Source: Hyphomicrobiales bacterium
GTDB taxonomy: Bacteria > Pseudomonadota > Alphaproteobacteria > Rhizobiales > Rhizobiaceae
DNA length: 64,000 bases
Reading direction: 5' to 3'
Assembly: GCA_900466945.1 (NCBI GenBank)
Contig: UBNV01000008.1
Coordinates: forward strand, 1-64,000
Part shown: in pieces, positions 8,643 to 17,247 of the stretch
Position numbering within the stretch: position 1 is the stretch's first letter
Layout of the letters: every line of letters starts with the position of its first letter
The notes under the pieces: generated by a model
Database searches by the model: none
The model's input: only the letters and a program-made list of their open reading frames with translations
Told to the model about the DNA's origin: nothing
Program-made: the position numbers and the translations under genes

Positions 8643-9563
8643 GTGGCGAGAGACTATGCCATCTACGACGTGTTTACCGACCGCAAACTGGCAGGCAATC
8701 CGCTTGCGGTCATCTTCGATGGCGCTGGCCTCTCCGATCAGGCCATGCAGGCGATCGCCGCCGAGATGAACCTCTCGGAGACGGTCTTTATCCTGCCGGC
8801 GGATCATGCATCCCATACGGCTCGCATTCGTATCTTCACACCCGGTCGCGAGCTTCCCTTTGCCGGCCACCCGACGGTTGGTTCAGCCATTGCGCTCGCG
8901 GAACGGACCTATCACGGCGATGCGGCCAGCATGGATATCGTATCGGTGCTGGAGGAGACGGTGGGGCCGGTTCGTTGCGCCGTGCGTGTGCGCCCCGGAG
9001 AGGCGAGTTTCGCCGAATTCGATCTGCCACGCATGTCGGTCAGTCATCCGCAGCATCAGCTGGACCGCCAGGGGCTTGCCGACGCGCTTTCGGTCAAGGC
9101 CAGCGCCATCGGCTTCGAAAATCATTTGCCGATGGTCTGGAGTGCCGGCGTTCCATTCTTGCTGGTGCCGCTGCATGACGTGGCTTCCATGGAAAGTGTC
9201 GACTTCGATCCGCAACTCTGGGAACGGGTTGCGCCTTTGAGCGAGGGACGGCTCACATCGGCTTACGTCTACTGTCGCGGTGGCGTGCATCACGCCGCCA
9301 AGTTCCATGCGCGGATGTTTTCACCCGACATGGGCATATCCGAAGATCCGGCCACGGGCTCGGCGGTCGCAGCACTGTCTGGGGCGATCCATTATTTCGA
9401 CGGATTACCGGATGGGCACCACCCGATGATGATCGAGCAGGGGGTCGAGATGGGACGCCCCTCCTATATCCATCTGCAGGTCGAGGTGAAGGACGGTGGC
9501 ATTTCCCGCGCCCGGATCGGTGGGCAGGCTGTTCGTCTGGCGACAGGAATTCTGGACCTTTGA
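8643..9563 (+). CDS. PhzF-family isomerase/epimerase-like protein
   Basis: 306 residues with a GTG start after GGAGAACGGCCC. Hallmarks of the DapF-like double hot-dog fold: VFTDRKLAGNPLAV near the N-terminus with the usual Gly-Asn-Pro, the catalytic Glu in MNLSETVFI, FAGHPTVGSA, and EDPATGSAVAAL in the second half. Members include PhzF of phenazine synthesis, but most are of unknown substrate; no phenazine genes are nearby. Length is typical. It is the third gene of a same-strand cluster with the phosphatase-like and Nudix genes. Confidence 0.88.
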   Translation: MARDYAIYDVFTDRKLAGNPLAVIFDGAGLSDQAMQAIAAEMNLSETVFILPADHASHTARIRIFTPGRELPFAGHPTVGSAIALAERTYHGDAASMDIVSVLEETVGPVRCAVRVRPGEASFAEFDLPRMSVSHPQHQLDRQGLADALSVKASAIGFENHLPMVWSAGVPFLLVPLHDVASMESVDFDPQLWERVAPLSEGRLTSAYVYCRGGVHHAAKFHARMFSPDMGISEDPATGSAVAALSGAIHYFDGLPDGHHPMMIEQGVEMGRPSYIHLQVEVKDGGISRARIGGQAVRLATGILDL

Positions 9564-9712
9564 AAATAAAAGAAAATTTCGGGTTTTTGAAATTTTTTTG
9601 ACCAAAGGGCCAAGATTTTTGGCGGTGGCGCTAGACAAGGTGCATGATCCTGTTTATACGCCCGGTCACGCCACCGGAAACGGCGGTGTCGGCACCGGAA
9701 AGCGGCGCAGGC

Positions 9713-9788
<76 letters not shown>

Positions 9789-10109
9789 AATTCTCCTAGA
9801 AATCAACGTGATGGCAAATCAGGCTAGCTTCGGTTCAGCCTCATCGAGCGGTGTTGCTATGCGCTCGGCACGTCATTTTAGGTCGACATATTTCGTCGCA
9901 AATTCGACATCCTACACAGGTTTTCGAGAGAGTTAGCCGGGCAAGGGAATTATCGACCGACGATAGGATCCTGCCGGCGACCCGTCGAACGGCCGCGTTC
10001 GGCAAACGTTCCACTCACCAGTCGTCAGTGTTCCTGCTCTGTATCGGATTTGCACGCCAGATCGGCTGTTATGCCCTGTGGATAACTGTGGACAACTCCG
10101 GTAGCCGGC
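9789..10109. other. Noncoding stretch between tRNA-Lys and hmuV
   Basis: No convincing gene. The only notable element is the pair of DnaA-box-like 9-mers at 10077-10095. No integrase or direct repeat of the tRNA end is visible. Confidence 0.5.
10077..10095 (-). promoter_or_regulatory. Two DnaA-box-like 9-mers
   Basis: TGTGGATAA at 10077-10085 is the exact complement of the consensus DnaA box TTATCCACA; TGTGGACAA at 10087-10095 differs by one base. They are 10 bases apart, one helical turn, just beyond the 3' end of hmuV. Confidence 0.4.
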
Positions 10110-10904
10110 TCAGCGTGTCGTACCGAGCCGTGCCTGGGGCAGGACATAGGGGATCGCGGCTGCCGGCAGACGTCCAACGGTGCCCGCGATACCGTAGACA
10201 TGGGCAATTGTCTCGTCGTCGATCGTGTCCTTCGGGCTTCCCTCGCGCACCAGCCGGCCGTGGTGAAGGATCGCCAGATGGTCGGCGAATTCTGCGGCCA
10301 GGTTGAGATCGTGGAGGATCGCGAGCACCACGCCGCCGCGCCGCGCAAAGTCGCGCGCGAGTTCCAGCACCGAGATCTGGTGGCCGATATCGAGGCTTGC
10401 GGTTGGCTCGTCGAGAAAGATCGCGCGAGGGCGGCCGTCGATGTCTGGATCCGGCATCTGGGCAAGCACGCGGGCGAGTTGCACGCGCTGCTGCTCGCCG
10501 CCGGACAGCGCGTTATAACTGCGACCTTCGAAGCCGGCGAGGCCAACGCGCACCAGGGCCTGACGTGCCGACAAGTTGGGGTCACGGCTGCCGTGGGCGA
10601 CCGCGCCCATACGTACCACTTCCAGCGCGGTGAAGGGGAAGGAGAGGGCGGTGGACTGCGGAAGGACGGCTCGCTCGCGTGCGAGGTCCAGCGGGCTGAG
10701 CGATGCGATCCTTCGATCTGTATAAAAGACCTCACCGCCATCCGGACGCAGTTCGCCGGACAACGCCTTGAGCAGTGTCGACTTTCCGGCACCATTCGGT
10801 CCAATTACGACGGTGAACTTGCCAGCCTCCAGCTGCAGGCTGACCTTGTCGACGAGATTGCGTCCGCCACGGCGGATGGTGACGTCGTGCGCACGGATCA
10901 TCAC
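10110..10904 (-). CDS. hmuV: Heme ABC importer, ATP-binding protein
   Basis: 264 residues. Walker A GPNGAGKST near residue 37, signature LSGGEQQR near residue 140, Walker B AIFLDEPTA. It powers uptake of heme across the inner membrane with HmuU and periplasmic HmuT. It is the last gene of the minus-strand operon hmuT-hmuU-hmuV; its start overlaps the hmuU stop by four bases. The C-terminal AIPYVLPQAR tail is typical of HmuV proteins. A siderophore ABC ATPase is the alternative, but the neighbouring heme-handling genes favour heme. Confidence 0.92.
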   Translation of the reverse strand: MMIRAHDVTIRRGGRNLVDKVSLQLEAGKFTVVIGPNGAGKSTLLKALSGELRPDGGEVFYTDRRIASLSPLDLARERAVLPQSTALSFPFTALEVVRMGAVAHGSRDPNLSARQALVRVGLAGFEGRSYNALSGGEQQRVQLARVLAQMPDPDIDGRPRAIFLDEPTASLDIGHQISVLELARDFARRGGVVLAILHDLNLAAEFADHLAILHHGRLVREGSPKDTIDDETIAHVYGIAGTVGRLPAAAIPYVLPQARLGTTR

Positions 10905-11989
10905 AAACCCTCCATGGCCTGGCGGCCCTGTTTGCCGAGCAGCAGCATAAGAAAGACCGGTGCTCCGAGGATCGCCGTGATGATGCCGATCGGCAGTTCT
11001 GCCGGGGCCGCGATCGTGCGCGCCACCGTATCGGCGAGAAGTAGGAGGGCTGCTCCGCCAAGGGCCGAAGCCGGCAGCAGAAAGCGATGGGCCGGGCCGA
11101 TTGCGAGCCTGAGCAGATGCGGGACGACGATGCCGATGAAACCGATCGAGCCGGCAGCGGCGACCGTCGCACCACAGGCGGCGGCAACTGCGAGGATCGT
11201 CATCCGCTTCAACCGTTGGACAGGTACACCCATGTGGAAGGCCGCCGCATCGCCAAGAATGAGGGCATCCAGGCCGCGGGCGACGAAGGGTATGATTGCC
11301 AGCACGAAGAGGACAAAAGGCAGGATCGCGCCGATCTTGGCGGTCGTCGCACCACTCAACGAGCCCAGCGACCAGAAGGTGATGTCGCGCAGTGCCCGGT
11401 CGTCGGCGACGAAGACCAGCAGGCCTGTCGCCGCACCCGTCATTGCGGCAATCGCGATGCCCGAGAGGATCAGGGCCGTCGTCGAGGTCTGGCCGTTGCG
11501 GGTGGCGATCGCGTAGAGAAGCAGGGTATTGCCGAGGCCGCCGAGAAAGGCCATCGACGGCAGGAACTGGCCGCCGAAGAAGGCCTGCAGCGGAAAGAGC
11601 AAAGTCGGGCCGAGCACGATTGCGACGACGGCGGCGAGAGCTGCGCCCGAGGTGACGCCGACAATGCCGGGATCGGCGAGCGGGTTGCGAAAGAGGCCCT
11701 GCATCATCGCGCCGGAGACGCCCAGCGCCGCCCCGATCAGCAGGCCCATGCCGGTTCTCGGCAGGCGGACCGCCTCCAGGATGATGAGGTTCTGCTGGTC
11801 GAGCGATGCGGCATTTCCGGTCAGGTAGTCGATGAGATGCGGGAGCCCGACACCGGTCGGGCCGACCACGATCGAGACTACGATTGCGGCGGATAGAAGA
11901 AGGGTCAGCAGGCCGATGACCAGGATGCCGAGGCCGGAGCGGTCTCCATCGCGCCTTCCAAGGGAGGACATCAGGGCCGAGGTATTCAC
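10901..11989 (-). CDS. hmuU: Heme ABC importer, permease
   Basis: 362 residues with about ten hydrophobic helices, the FecCD/BtuC permease type (GAALGVSGAMMQGLFRNPLA and GFIGIVVPHLLRL are family hallmarks). It forms the inner-membrane channel of the heme importer. Its start lies two bases after the hmuT stop and its stop overlaps the hmuV start, so the three are co-translated. Confidence 0.93.
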   Translation of the reverse strand: MNTSALMSSLGRRDGDRSGLGILVIGLLTLLLSAAIVVSIVVGPTGVGLPHLIDYLTGNAASLDQQNLIILEAVRLPRTGMGLLIGAALGVSGAMMQGLFRNPLADPGIVGVTSGAALAAVVAIVLGPTLLFPLQAFFGGQFLPSMAFLGGLGNTLLLYAIATRNGQTSTTALILSGIAIAAMTGAATGLLVFVADDRALRDITFWSLGSLSGATTAKIGAILPFVLFVLAIIPFVARGLDALILGDAAAFHMGVPVQRLKRMTILAVAAACGATVAAAGSIGFIGIVVPHLLRLAIGPAHRFLLPASALGGAALLLLADTVARTIAAPAELPIGIITAILGAPVFLMLLLGKQGRQAMEGL

Positions 11990-11991
11990 GT

Positions 11992-12879
11992 TTACTGTGC
12001 CTCCGGATAGAGGAGGGCGTTCAGGTCACGTGCAGCGTCTGCGGCGCGCGGTCCGAGGCCGAGCAGGTAGAGACCGTCCATGGTGAGGAAGGCCTTGTTG
12101 CGGCCTGCGGGTGTCGCGGCCAATGCGGGCAGTTCGAAGGCCTTCTCGGCCGTCAGGTGCTGGGCTCCGCCGCTCATGACCAGCACGACATCAGGGGCGG
12201 CCGCGATTACGGCCTCATCCGAGAGGGGCTTGTAGCCGGAGACGGTTGCAACCGCATTCTCGCCGCCGGCAAGACGGATCATCGCATCGGCTGAAGTCTG
12301 GCTGCCAGCCGCCATGACCCGACCATTGGCGAGGGAAAGGGCGAAAAGCACCTTCTTCTTCGGGCCTGATGCCGCCTGAACCTTGTCTTCGATCATCTTG
12401 AGGCTCGTTTCGACCGACTTGGCCAGTTCCTCGGCCTTATCCGTCCGTCCGACGGCTTTCCCCACGGCACGGATCTTGTCGGGGATGGCCGAGGTCTCGG
12501 GTGGCGAGGGAATGCTGACGAAGGCGAGCCCGCTCGCTTTGAGAATGTTGATGGAATCGACTGGACCGGCACCGGATTCTGCTATGATCAGATCCGGCTT
12601 CTGGGAGAGAACGCCCTCTGCCGAGATTTGCCGGACATAGCCGATATTCGGCTTGGCCGTGGCTTCCTGCGGATAAAGGCTCGTCGTGTCGACGGCCACG
12701 ACGCGATCGCCTTCGCCCAGCGCATAGATGATTTCCGTGACCGTCCCGCCGATCGCGACGATACGCTCCGCATCCTTGGCGACAAGTGTCGAAGGTAGGA
12801 GCAGAGGCAGGCTCAGGGCGAGGGCGGCAGTGGCGGAAAGCACCTGGCGGCGCGAGGAGCGAAGGGACAAAAAGAACAC
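11992..12879 (-). CDS. hmuT: Periplasmic heme-binding protein
   Basis: 295 residues with a GTG start chosen because AAAGG lies seven bases upstream and because it gives a clean signal peptide. The N-terminus contains SSRRQVLS followed by an Ala/Leu core, which resembles a twin-arginine signal. The mature part starts near AERIVAIGGTVTEIIYALGE, the cluster A substrate-binding protein fold (BtuF/HmuT type). The conserved Tyr of HmuT proteins may be in SLYPQEATAKPNIGY. It is the first gene of the hmuTUV operon and divergent from the heme oxygenase-like gene. Confidence 0.9.
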   Translation of the reverse strand: MFFLSLRSSRRQVLSATAALALSLPLLLPSTLVAKDAERIVAIGGTVTEIIYALGEGDRVVAVDTTSLYPQEATAKPNIGYVRQISAEGVLSQKPDLIIAESGAGPVDSINILKASGLAFVSIPSPPETSAIPDKIRAVGKAVGRTDKAEELAKSVETSLKMIEDKVQAASGPKKKVLFALSLANGRVMAAGSQTSADAMIRLAGGENAVATVSGYKPLSDEAVIAAAPDVVLVMSGGAQHLTAEKAFELPALAATPAGRNKAFLTMDGLYLLGLGPRAADAARDLNALLYPEAQ

Positions 12880-12976
12880 GTTCAAACCTTTGATCCGTGC
12901 GACAGCAGGCCGGCCAGTTGCCTCCTCCCAGTCGCCGATGATGAGACTTTCATGCCGGATTTGAGCCCCGACATTT

Positions 12977-12999
12977 AACTTGACTGCGATACACAAGTT
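12977..12999. promoter_or_regulatory. Inverted repeat in the hmuT / heme-monooxygenase divergent promoter region
   Basis: AACTTG at 12977-12982 and CAAGTT at 12994-12999 with an 11-base spacer, inside an A/T-rich island between the divergent heme genes. The site fits an iron regulator (RirA, Irr or Fur) by position, but it does not match the RirA-box spacing TGA-N9-TCA exactly, so the regulator is not assigned. Confidence 0.5.
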
Positions 13000-13117
13000 T
13001 AAATAGGAAGGCAACAGAGTGTGGTCGTTCCACGGCGGCGGATTTCGCAGTAAGCTGCATCCCGCAGACGTGCACGACCTCGACTGATCAGCATCTTGCA
13101 GAGAGGGAAACTGACCC

Positions 13118-13462
13118 ATGTACATCGCCATGAACCGTTTTCGCGTCGTCCCGGGCTTCGAAGAAGCCTTCGAGAATCAGTGGAAGGCGCGTGAAGGCCG
13201 TCTGGCCGAAATGCCCGGCTATATCGAGTTTCACATGCTGAAGGGGCCGAAGGCCGAAGACCATACGCTCTATGCATCGCATACCGTGTGGGAGAGCCAC
13301 GCCCAGTTCGTCGCCTGGACGAAGTCGGAGCAGTTCCGCGCTGCCCATGCGCGTGCCGGCGAAAGCAAGGTGCAGTATCTCTCCGGTCCGCATTTCGAGG
13401 GCTTCGACGTCATCATCCACGAAGACCGCGCCGGCAAGCGCTCCGCGCCAGAAGCTGCGTGA
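13118..13462 (+). CDS. IsdG/HmuQ-type heme-degrading monooxygenase
   Basis: 114 residues, the size of a single ferredoxin-like (antibiotic biosynthesis monooxygenase) domain. Asn6, Trp67 and His77 sit at the places of the catalytic triad known from IsdG (Asn7, Trp67, His77), which supports heme oxygenase activity. It starts with MYIAMNRFRV and follows GAGAGGGAAACTGACCC. It is transcribed away from hmuT and is followed seven bases later by a HutX-type gene. HmuQ/HmuD of Bradyrhizobium are the nearest named rhizobial relatives. Confidence 0.85.
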   Translation: MYIAMNRFRVVPGFEEAFENQWKAREGRLAEMPGYIEFHMLKGPKAEDHTLYASHTVWESHAQFVAWTKSEQFRAAHARAGESKVQYLSGPHFEGFDVIIHEDRAGKRSAPEAA

Positions 13463-13469
13463 GGACACG

Positions 13470-13988
13470 ATGGATACGCTGACCCAGACGACTGACGAAA
13501 GGCGCCAGCGGGCGCTCGCTGCACTGGCCGAAAAACCTGATGGCGTCATTGAGCAGATCGCGGCGAAGGCGGAGGTCACGCCGGCGGAGGTCCTCGCCAT
13601 CCTGCCCGAGGGTGCCGCCATTCTGGCGCCGTCGGAGCGATGGGAGCCGATCTGGAAGGATCTTACCTCCTGGGGCGAGATCCTGATGATCGTGCACACG
13701 GACGACATCGTGCTCGAAGTCGAGGGCAGCCTGCCGGAAGGCAGTGAAGGCCATGGCTGGTTCAACATTCATGGCGACAGTCCGATCGGCGGGCATATCC
13801 GCAAGGAGCGTTGCGTCTCGATTGCCTTCGTCGATCGGGGCTTCCATGGTCGCCGTTCGTGCTCGGTCTGGTTCATGAATGCCGACGGCCGGGCCATGTT
13901 CAAGGTCTTCGTCCGTCGCGACAAGGAGCGCAATCTCGTGGAAGACCAGACGTCGCGCTTCGAAGCACTGCGCCAGTCGATCGTCTGA
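13470..13988 (+). CDS. hutX: Heme utilisation protein, HutX/HugX family
   Basis: 172 residues, typical for the family. The ATG at 13470 is chosen after GAGGACACG; a longer frame overlapping the upstream gene is rejected. Conserved features include ILPEGAAILAP, WEPIWKDLTSWGEILMIVHT, GWFNIHGDSPIGGHI and SVWFMNADG. HutX-type proteins bind heme in the cytoplasm and pass it to a partner heme oxygenase (HutZ in Vibrio). Here the partner is probably the IsdG-like protein seven bases upstream, in one operon. Confidence 0.85.
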   Translation: MDTLTQTTDERRQRALAALAEKPDGVIEQIAAKAEVTPAEVLAILPEGAAILAPSERWEPIWKDLTSWGEILMIVHTDDIVLEVEGSLPEGSEGHGWFNIHGDSPIGGHIRKERCVSIAFVDRGFHGRRSCSVWFMNADGRAMFKVFVRRDKERNLVEDQTSRFEALRQSIV

Positions 13989-13999
13989 GCAAATCGGAC

Positions 14000-14031
14000 A
14001 TGACCGCCGATCCTTGGCGATCGGCGGTCAT
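14000..14031. terminator. Strong hairpin after hutX
   Basis: Perfect 13-bp arms ATGACCGCCGATC (14000-14012) and GATCGGCGGTCAT (14019-14031) with loop CTTGGC. The T content after it is modest, but the position 12 bases past the stop fits termination. Confidence 0.65.
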
Positions 14032-14109
14032 GCCGTTTAACCCGTTCTTTCTTTTGCCTTTAACTGGATCTATTGTTCCGTCGAAATCATCCACCGACTG
14101 GACCCAGCC

Positions 14110-16716
14110 TTGATCCGAACCCGTTCGTTCTTCCTCGTCGTCGCACTCATCCTGCTCGCGACGGGTCCCGCGTTCTTTCCGTTTGCGCAATCCGCCATGG
14201 CGCAAGACGGGAACGCGGCTCCGCCAGCTGCCACAACGGAAGCACCCTCGTCCCCGGAATCGACGACTGCCCAGCCGTCACAGCCTCCGGCTGCTCCCGC
14301 CACTGCGACGGCGCCTGCCGCCACCGAAGCGCCTCAACGTGACGAGCAGATCATTGCGGCCGAGCGCCGTATCGAAGAAGCGCGAGCACGGCTTGCTGCC
14401 CTTCGCGCCGAGGTCGAGAAGAACCTCGAGGAAGACGGCATTCTTGCCGACATCAAGGTCAAGGTCGATGCCCTCGTACGTGATGCTCTGGCCATATCGG
14501 TGGACCTTCGGCCGCGCATCGACGACATTCAGGCTCGCCTGACCGAATTGGGGGAGCCCCCGGCAGAGGGGCAGCCTGCGGAAAGCCCGAGCGTCACTGA
14601 AGAGCGGGGGCGGCTCAACGCCGCCCGTGCCGAGGTCAACGCCCTGACGGGCCAGACGGAAGACTTGTCGATAGAGGCAAAGGCGCTTTCCGACCGGATT
14701 TCCAACATACGCCGAGCACTCTTCACCAGCCGTCTGTTCGAGCATACCGAGATCAACGGCAGCGTTGTCCAGGAGGCGCTGCAATCCTTTTCTGCGGATG
14801 CGGCACGCGTCCAGCGCAGCATCATGAGCTGGCTGACCTTCGTCTTCAAGTTCAAGGCGCTGCCGCTCGCGATTGCCGTGTTCATGTCGATGGCGCTCGC
14901 TTCGCTGATCCTCTTCCTCGAATACCGCCTGTTTGGCCGGATCAATCGACGGGATCTCACGGTCGAAGACCCGTCCTATCTCAGCCGATTCTCCGTGGCG
15001 TTCTTTTCGACGATCCTTCCGTCGCTGGCTCTCAGCTTCTTTCTGTCGTCGACCTATTTCCTGCTGAACACCTTCAATGTCCTCAGATCCGACATCTCGC
15101 CGATCGTGGCCTCCGTCTTCGGGCTGATCGGGCTCGTCTTTTTTGTCACGGCCATTTCGCGTGCGGTTCTGGCACCTGCGGCACCCAATTGGCGTCTCGT
15201 GCGGCTGTCCAACAAGGGGGCGCGTGATCTCAGCATCGCAATCTTCCTGATGGCGTTGGTGAATGGCCTCGACTATGTGCTGTCGGTAATCAGCGAAACC
15301 TACAGTTCGCCGGTCGTGCTCACGGTGATGAAGAGCTTAACCTCCTCGCTCATCGTCGGCTTCCTGCTGCTTTTCGTTTCCTTCCTCAGGCCGGTCCTCG
15401 CCGACAGTGGTGACCCTTCTGCGCAAGGCAGGCCATGGCCGCGTGCGGTGTCGATCACGCTTCGGGTGGTCGGTGCGATCCTCATTCTCGCCGCCGGCAT
15501 CGGTTATGTCGGGCTTGCCCGCTTCCTCGCGACGCAGATCGTGCTGACAGGCGCGGTCGTCGCGACCATGTATATCGGCGTCTTGACCGGCAAGGCGATC
15601 TCCGCGCCCAATCAGTTCGGCGAGACGCGCGTGGGCCAGTTCATCGGCCGCCGCTTCCGCCTCTCGGCCGTCGGCCTCGACCAGAGCGGTATTGCGGCGG
15701 GCCTCTTCATCTATGTCTTCGCGCTGATCACCGGCGTGCCACTCATCCTGATGTCCTGGGGCTTCCAGCCGCGCGACCTGCAGCTATGGCTGTTCAATCT
15801 CTTCACCGAGATCAATATCGGCACGATCCGGATCTCGATCTTTGGCATTCTCGGGGGCGTGCTTCTGTTCGCCGGTGGCCTCGTCGTCACACGCTGGTTC
15901 CAGAAGTGGCTGGACGGCAATGTCATGGCGCGCTCCCATGTCGATGGCGGCGTGCGCAACTCGGTCAAGACCGGTGTCGGCTATCTCGGCACGGCCATAG
16001 CCGGCATCATCGGTATCTCCGCGGCCGGCATTGATCTGTCGAGCCTCGCGCTGGTTGCCGGTGCCCTGTCGCTCGGCATCGGCTTCGGCCTGCAGAACAT
16101 CGTCTCGAACTTCGTTTCGGGTCTCATTCTCCTGGTGGAGCGGCCGTTCAAGGTCGGCGACCATGTGATCACGGGTGTGAACGAGGGTATCGTCAAGCGC
16201 ATATCCGTGCGTGCCACCGAGATCGAGACCTTCCGCCGCCAGTCGATTATCGTGCCGAATTCGGAACTCATCAACGCACCGCTCGGCAACTGGACCCATC
16301 GCAACAAGGTGCAGCGCTCCGAAGTGCCTGTCAGCGTTGCCTATGACACAGATCCGCAGGAGGTGATCGACCTCTTGCTGGAGGTGGTCAACGAGCGTCC
16401 GGACGTGCTGCGCAATCCCGAACCGCATGTCGAGTTCCTGCGTTTCGGAGCGTCCTCGCTCGATTTCGAGCTGCGCTTCCATCTGGCCGACATGGGCGAA
16501 GGCCTGAATGTTCGCAACGAGGTGCGGATGGAAATCCTGCGCCGGTTCCGGGCACGGGGCATCGTGATGCCTTACCCGCACCAGGATGTCATGCTGCATA
16601 TCCAGGATCACGACCGACAGGCGCTCCTCCGGCGCAAGTCTCGCACGACGGATTCACATGCCGGGCAGGGGGAGGAATTGTCTCCGGACCCGGATGATGA
16701 CAAACTCCTGCCATGA
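14110..16716 (+). CDS. Large MscS-family mechanosensitive channel
   Basis: 868 residues with a TTG start that gives a signal peptide (residues 1 to about 32, ending FAQSAMAQ). Next come an Ala/Pro/Thr-rich stretch, a predicted periplasmic coiled-coil region (about 80-210) of the DUF3772 type, many membrane helices from about 235, and the MscS pore and beta domain near residues 640-740 (GIGFGLQNIVSNFVSG, then ERPFKVGDHV). The C-terminus holds the cytoplasmic alpha/beta cage region. It is predicted to release solutes on hypo-osmotic shock. No strong ribosome binding site precedes the TTG, so the exact start is uncertain. Confidence 0.88.
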   Translation: MIRTRSFFLVVALILLATGPAFFPFAQSAMAQDGNAAPPAATTEAPSSPESTTAQPSQPPAAPATATAPAATEAPQRDEQIIAAERRIEEARARLAALRAEVEKNLEEDGILADIKVKVDALVRDALAISVDLRPRIDDIQARLTELGEPPAEGQPAESPSVTEERGRLNAARAEVNALTGQTEDLSIEAKALSDRISNIRRALFTSRLFEHTEINGSVVQEALQSFSADAARVQRSIMSWLTFVFKFKALPLAIAVFMSMALASLILFLEYRLFGRINRRDLTVEDPSYLSRFSVAFFSTILPSLALSFFLSSTYFLLNTFNVLRSDISPIVASVFGLIGLVFFVTAISRAVLAPAAPNWRLVRLSNKGARDLSIAIFLMALVNGLDYVLSVISETYSSPVVLTVMKSLTSSLIVGFLLLFVSFLRPVLADSGDPSAQGRPWPRAVSITLRVVGAILILAAGIGYVGLARFLATQIVLTGAVVATMYIGVLTGKAISAPNQFGETRVGQFIGRRFRLSAVGLDQSGIAAGLFIYVFALITGVPLILMSWGFQPRDLQLWLFNLFTEINIGTIRISIFGILGGVLLFAGGLVVTRWFQKWLDGNVMARSHVDGGVRNSVKTGVGYLGTAIAGIIGISAAGIDLSSLALVAGALSLGIGFGLQNIVSNFVSGLILLVERPFKVGDHVITGVNEGIVKRISVRATEIETFRRQSIIVPNSELINAPLGNWTHRNKVQRSEVPVSVAYDTDPQEVIDLLLEVVNERPDVLRNPEPHVEFLRFGASSLDFELRFHLADMGEGLNVRNEVRMEILRRFRARGIVMPYPHQDVMLHIQDHDRQALLRRKSRTTDSHAGQGEELSPDPDDDKLLP

Positions 16717-16824
16717 ACGCCGCATTCAGCCGCCATTCAGGCACAATGCGGCACAAGAGGGGCAGGAGCGATCGGGATAGCCGACCGCCTATGAGAGGAC
16801 GGAGCCTTTGGCTCCGCTGTCGGC

Positions 16825-17097
16825 ATGAAGCAGTTCTATGCGCAGCTGGTTGTCGTGATGGGTAGCGTGCTGTTCGCCGGGTCGGGGCTCGCCGCGTCCA
16901 TCCATAATGCAGGCTCCTCGGCTGTGGTTCTTGTCGTCGTCGAGGATGGCAACAAGACCGAGGTGGCGCTGGATGCCGGCCGATCGGATACGATCTGCGC
17001 ATCTGGCTGTTTCCTGACGCTGCCGAATGGTGATCGCATCGGGCTTGCGGGCGGCGAGACCGTCGAGATCAAGGATGGGGTCGCCACGATCAAGTGA
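16825..17097 (+). CDS. Small secreted protein of unknown function
   Basis: 90 residues: a signal peptide over residues 1 to about 23 (QLVVVMGSVLFAGSGLAAS), then a beta-rich mature domain with one Cys pair in CASGC, possibly a disulfide. The remainder (SAVVLVVVEDGNK, LPNGDRIGLAGGETVEI) alternates hydrophobic and charged residues. It starts 108 bases after the MscS gene, same strand. I do not recognise the family and give no function. Confidence 0.65.
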   Translation: MKQFYAQLVVVMGSVLFAGSGLAASIHNAGSSAVVLVVVEDGNKTEVALDAGRSDTICASGCFLTLPNGDRIGLAGGETVEIKDGVATIK

Positions 17098-17247
17098 CGG
17101 TTTTGGGGTGGCACCCTTATACCGCGATAATCCGAAATGCTTAACTATGACTTTGTCCGGATGCGGTGACAGTTGCTCAATTAACGCTTCCGCAAAGGGC
17201 CTTTGATAGATGTCTTGTTATCGAACAGGTCACACAGAAGGCAAGTC

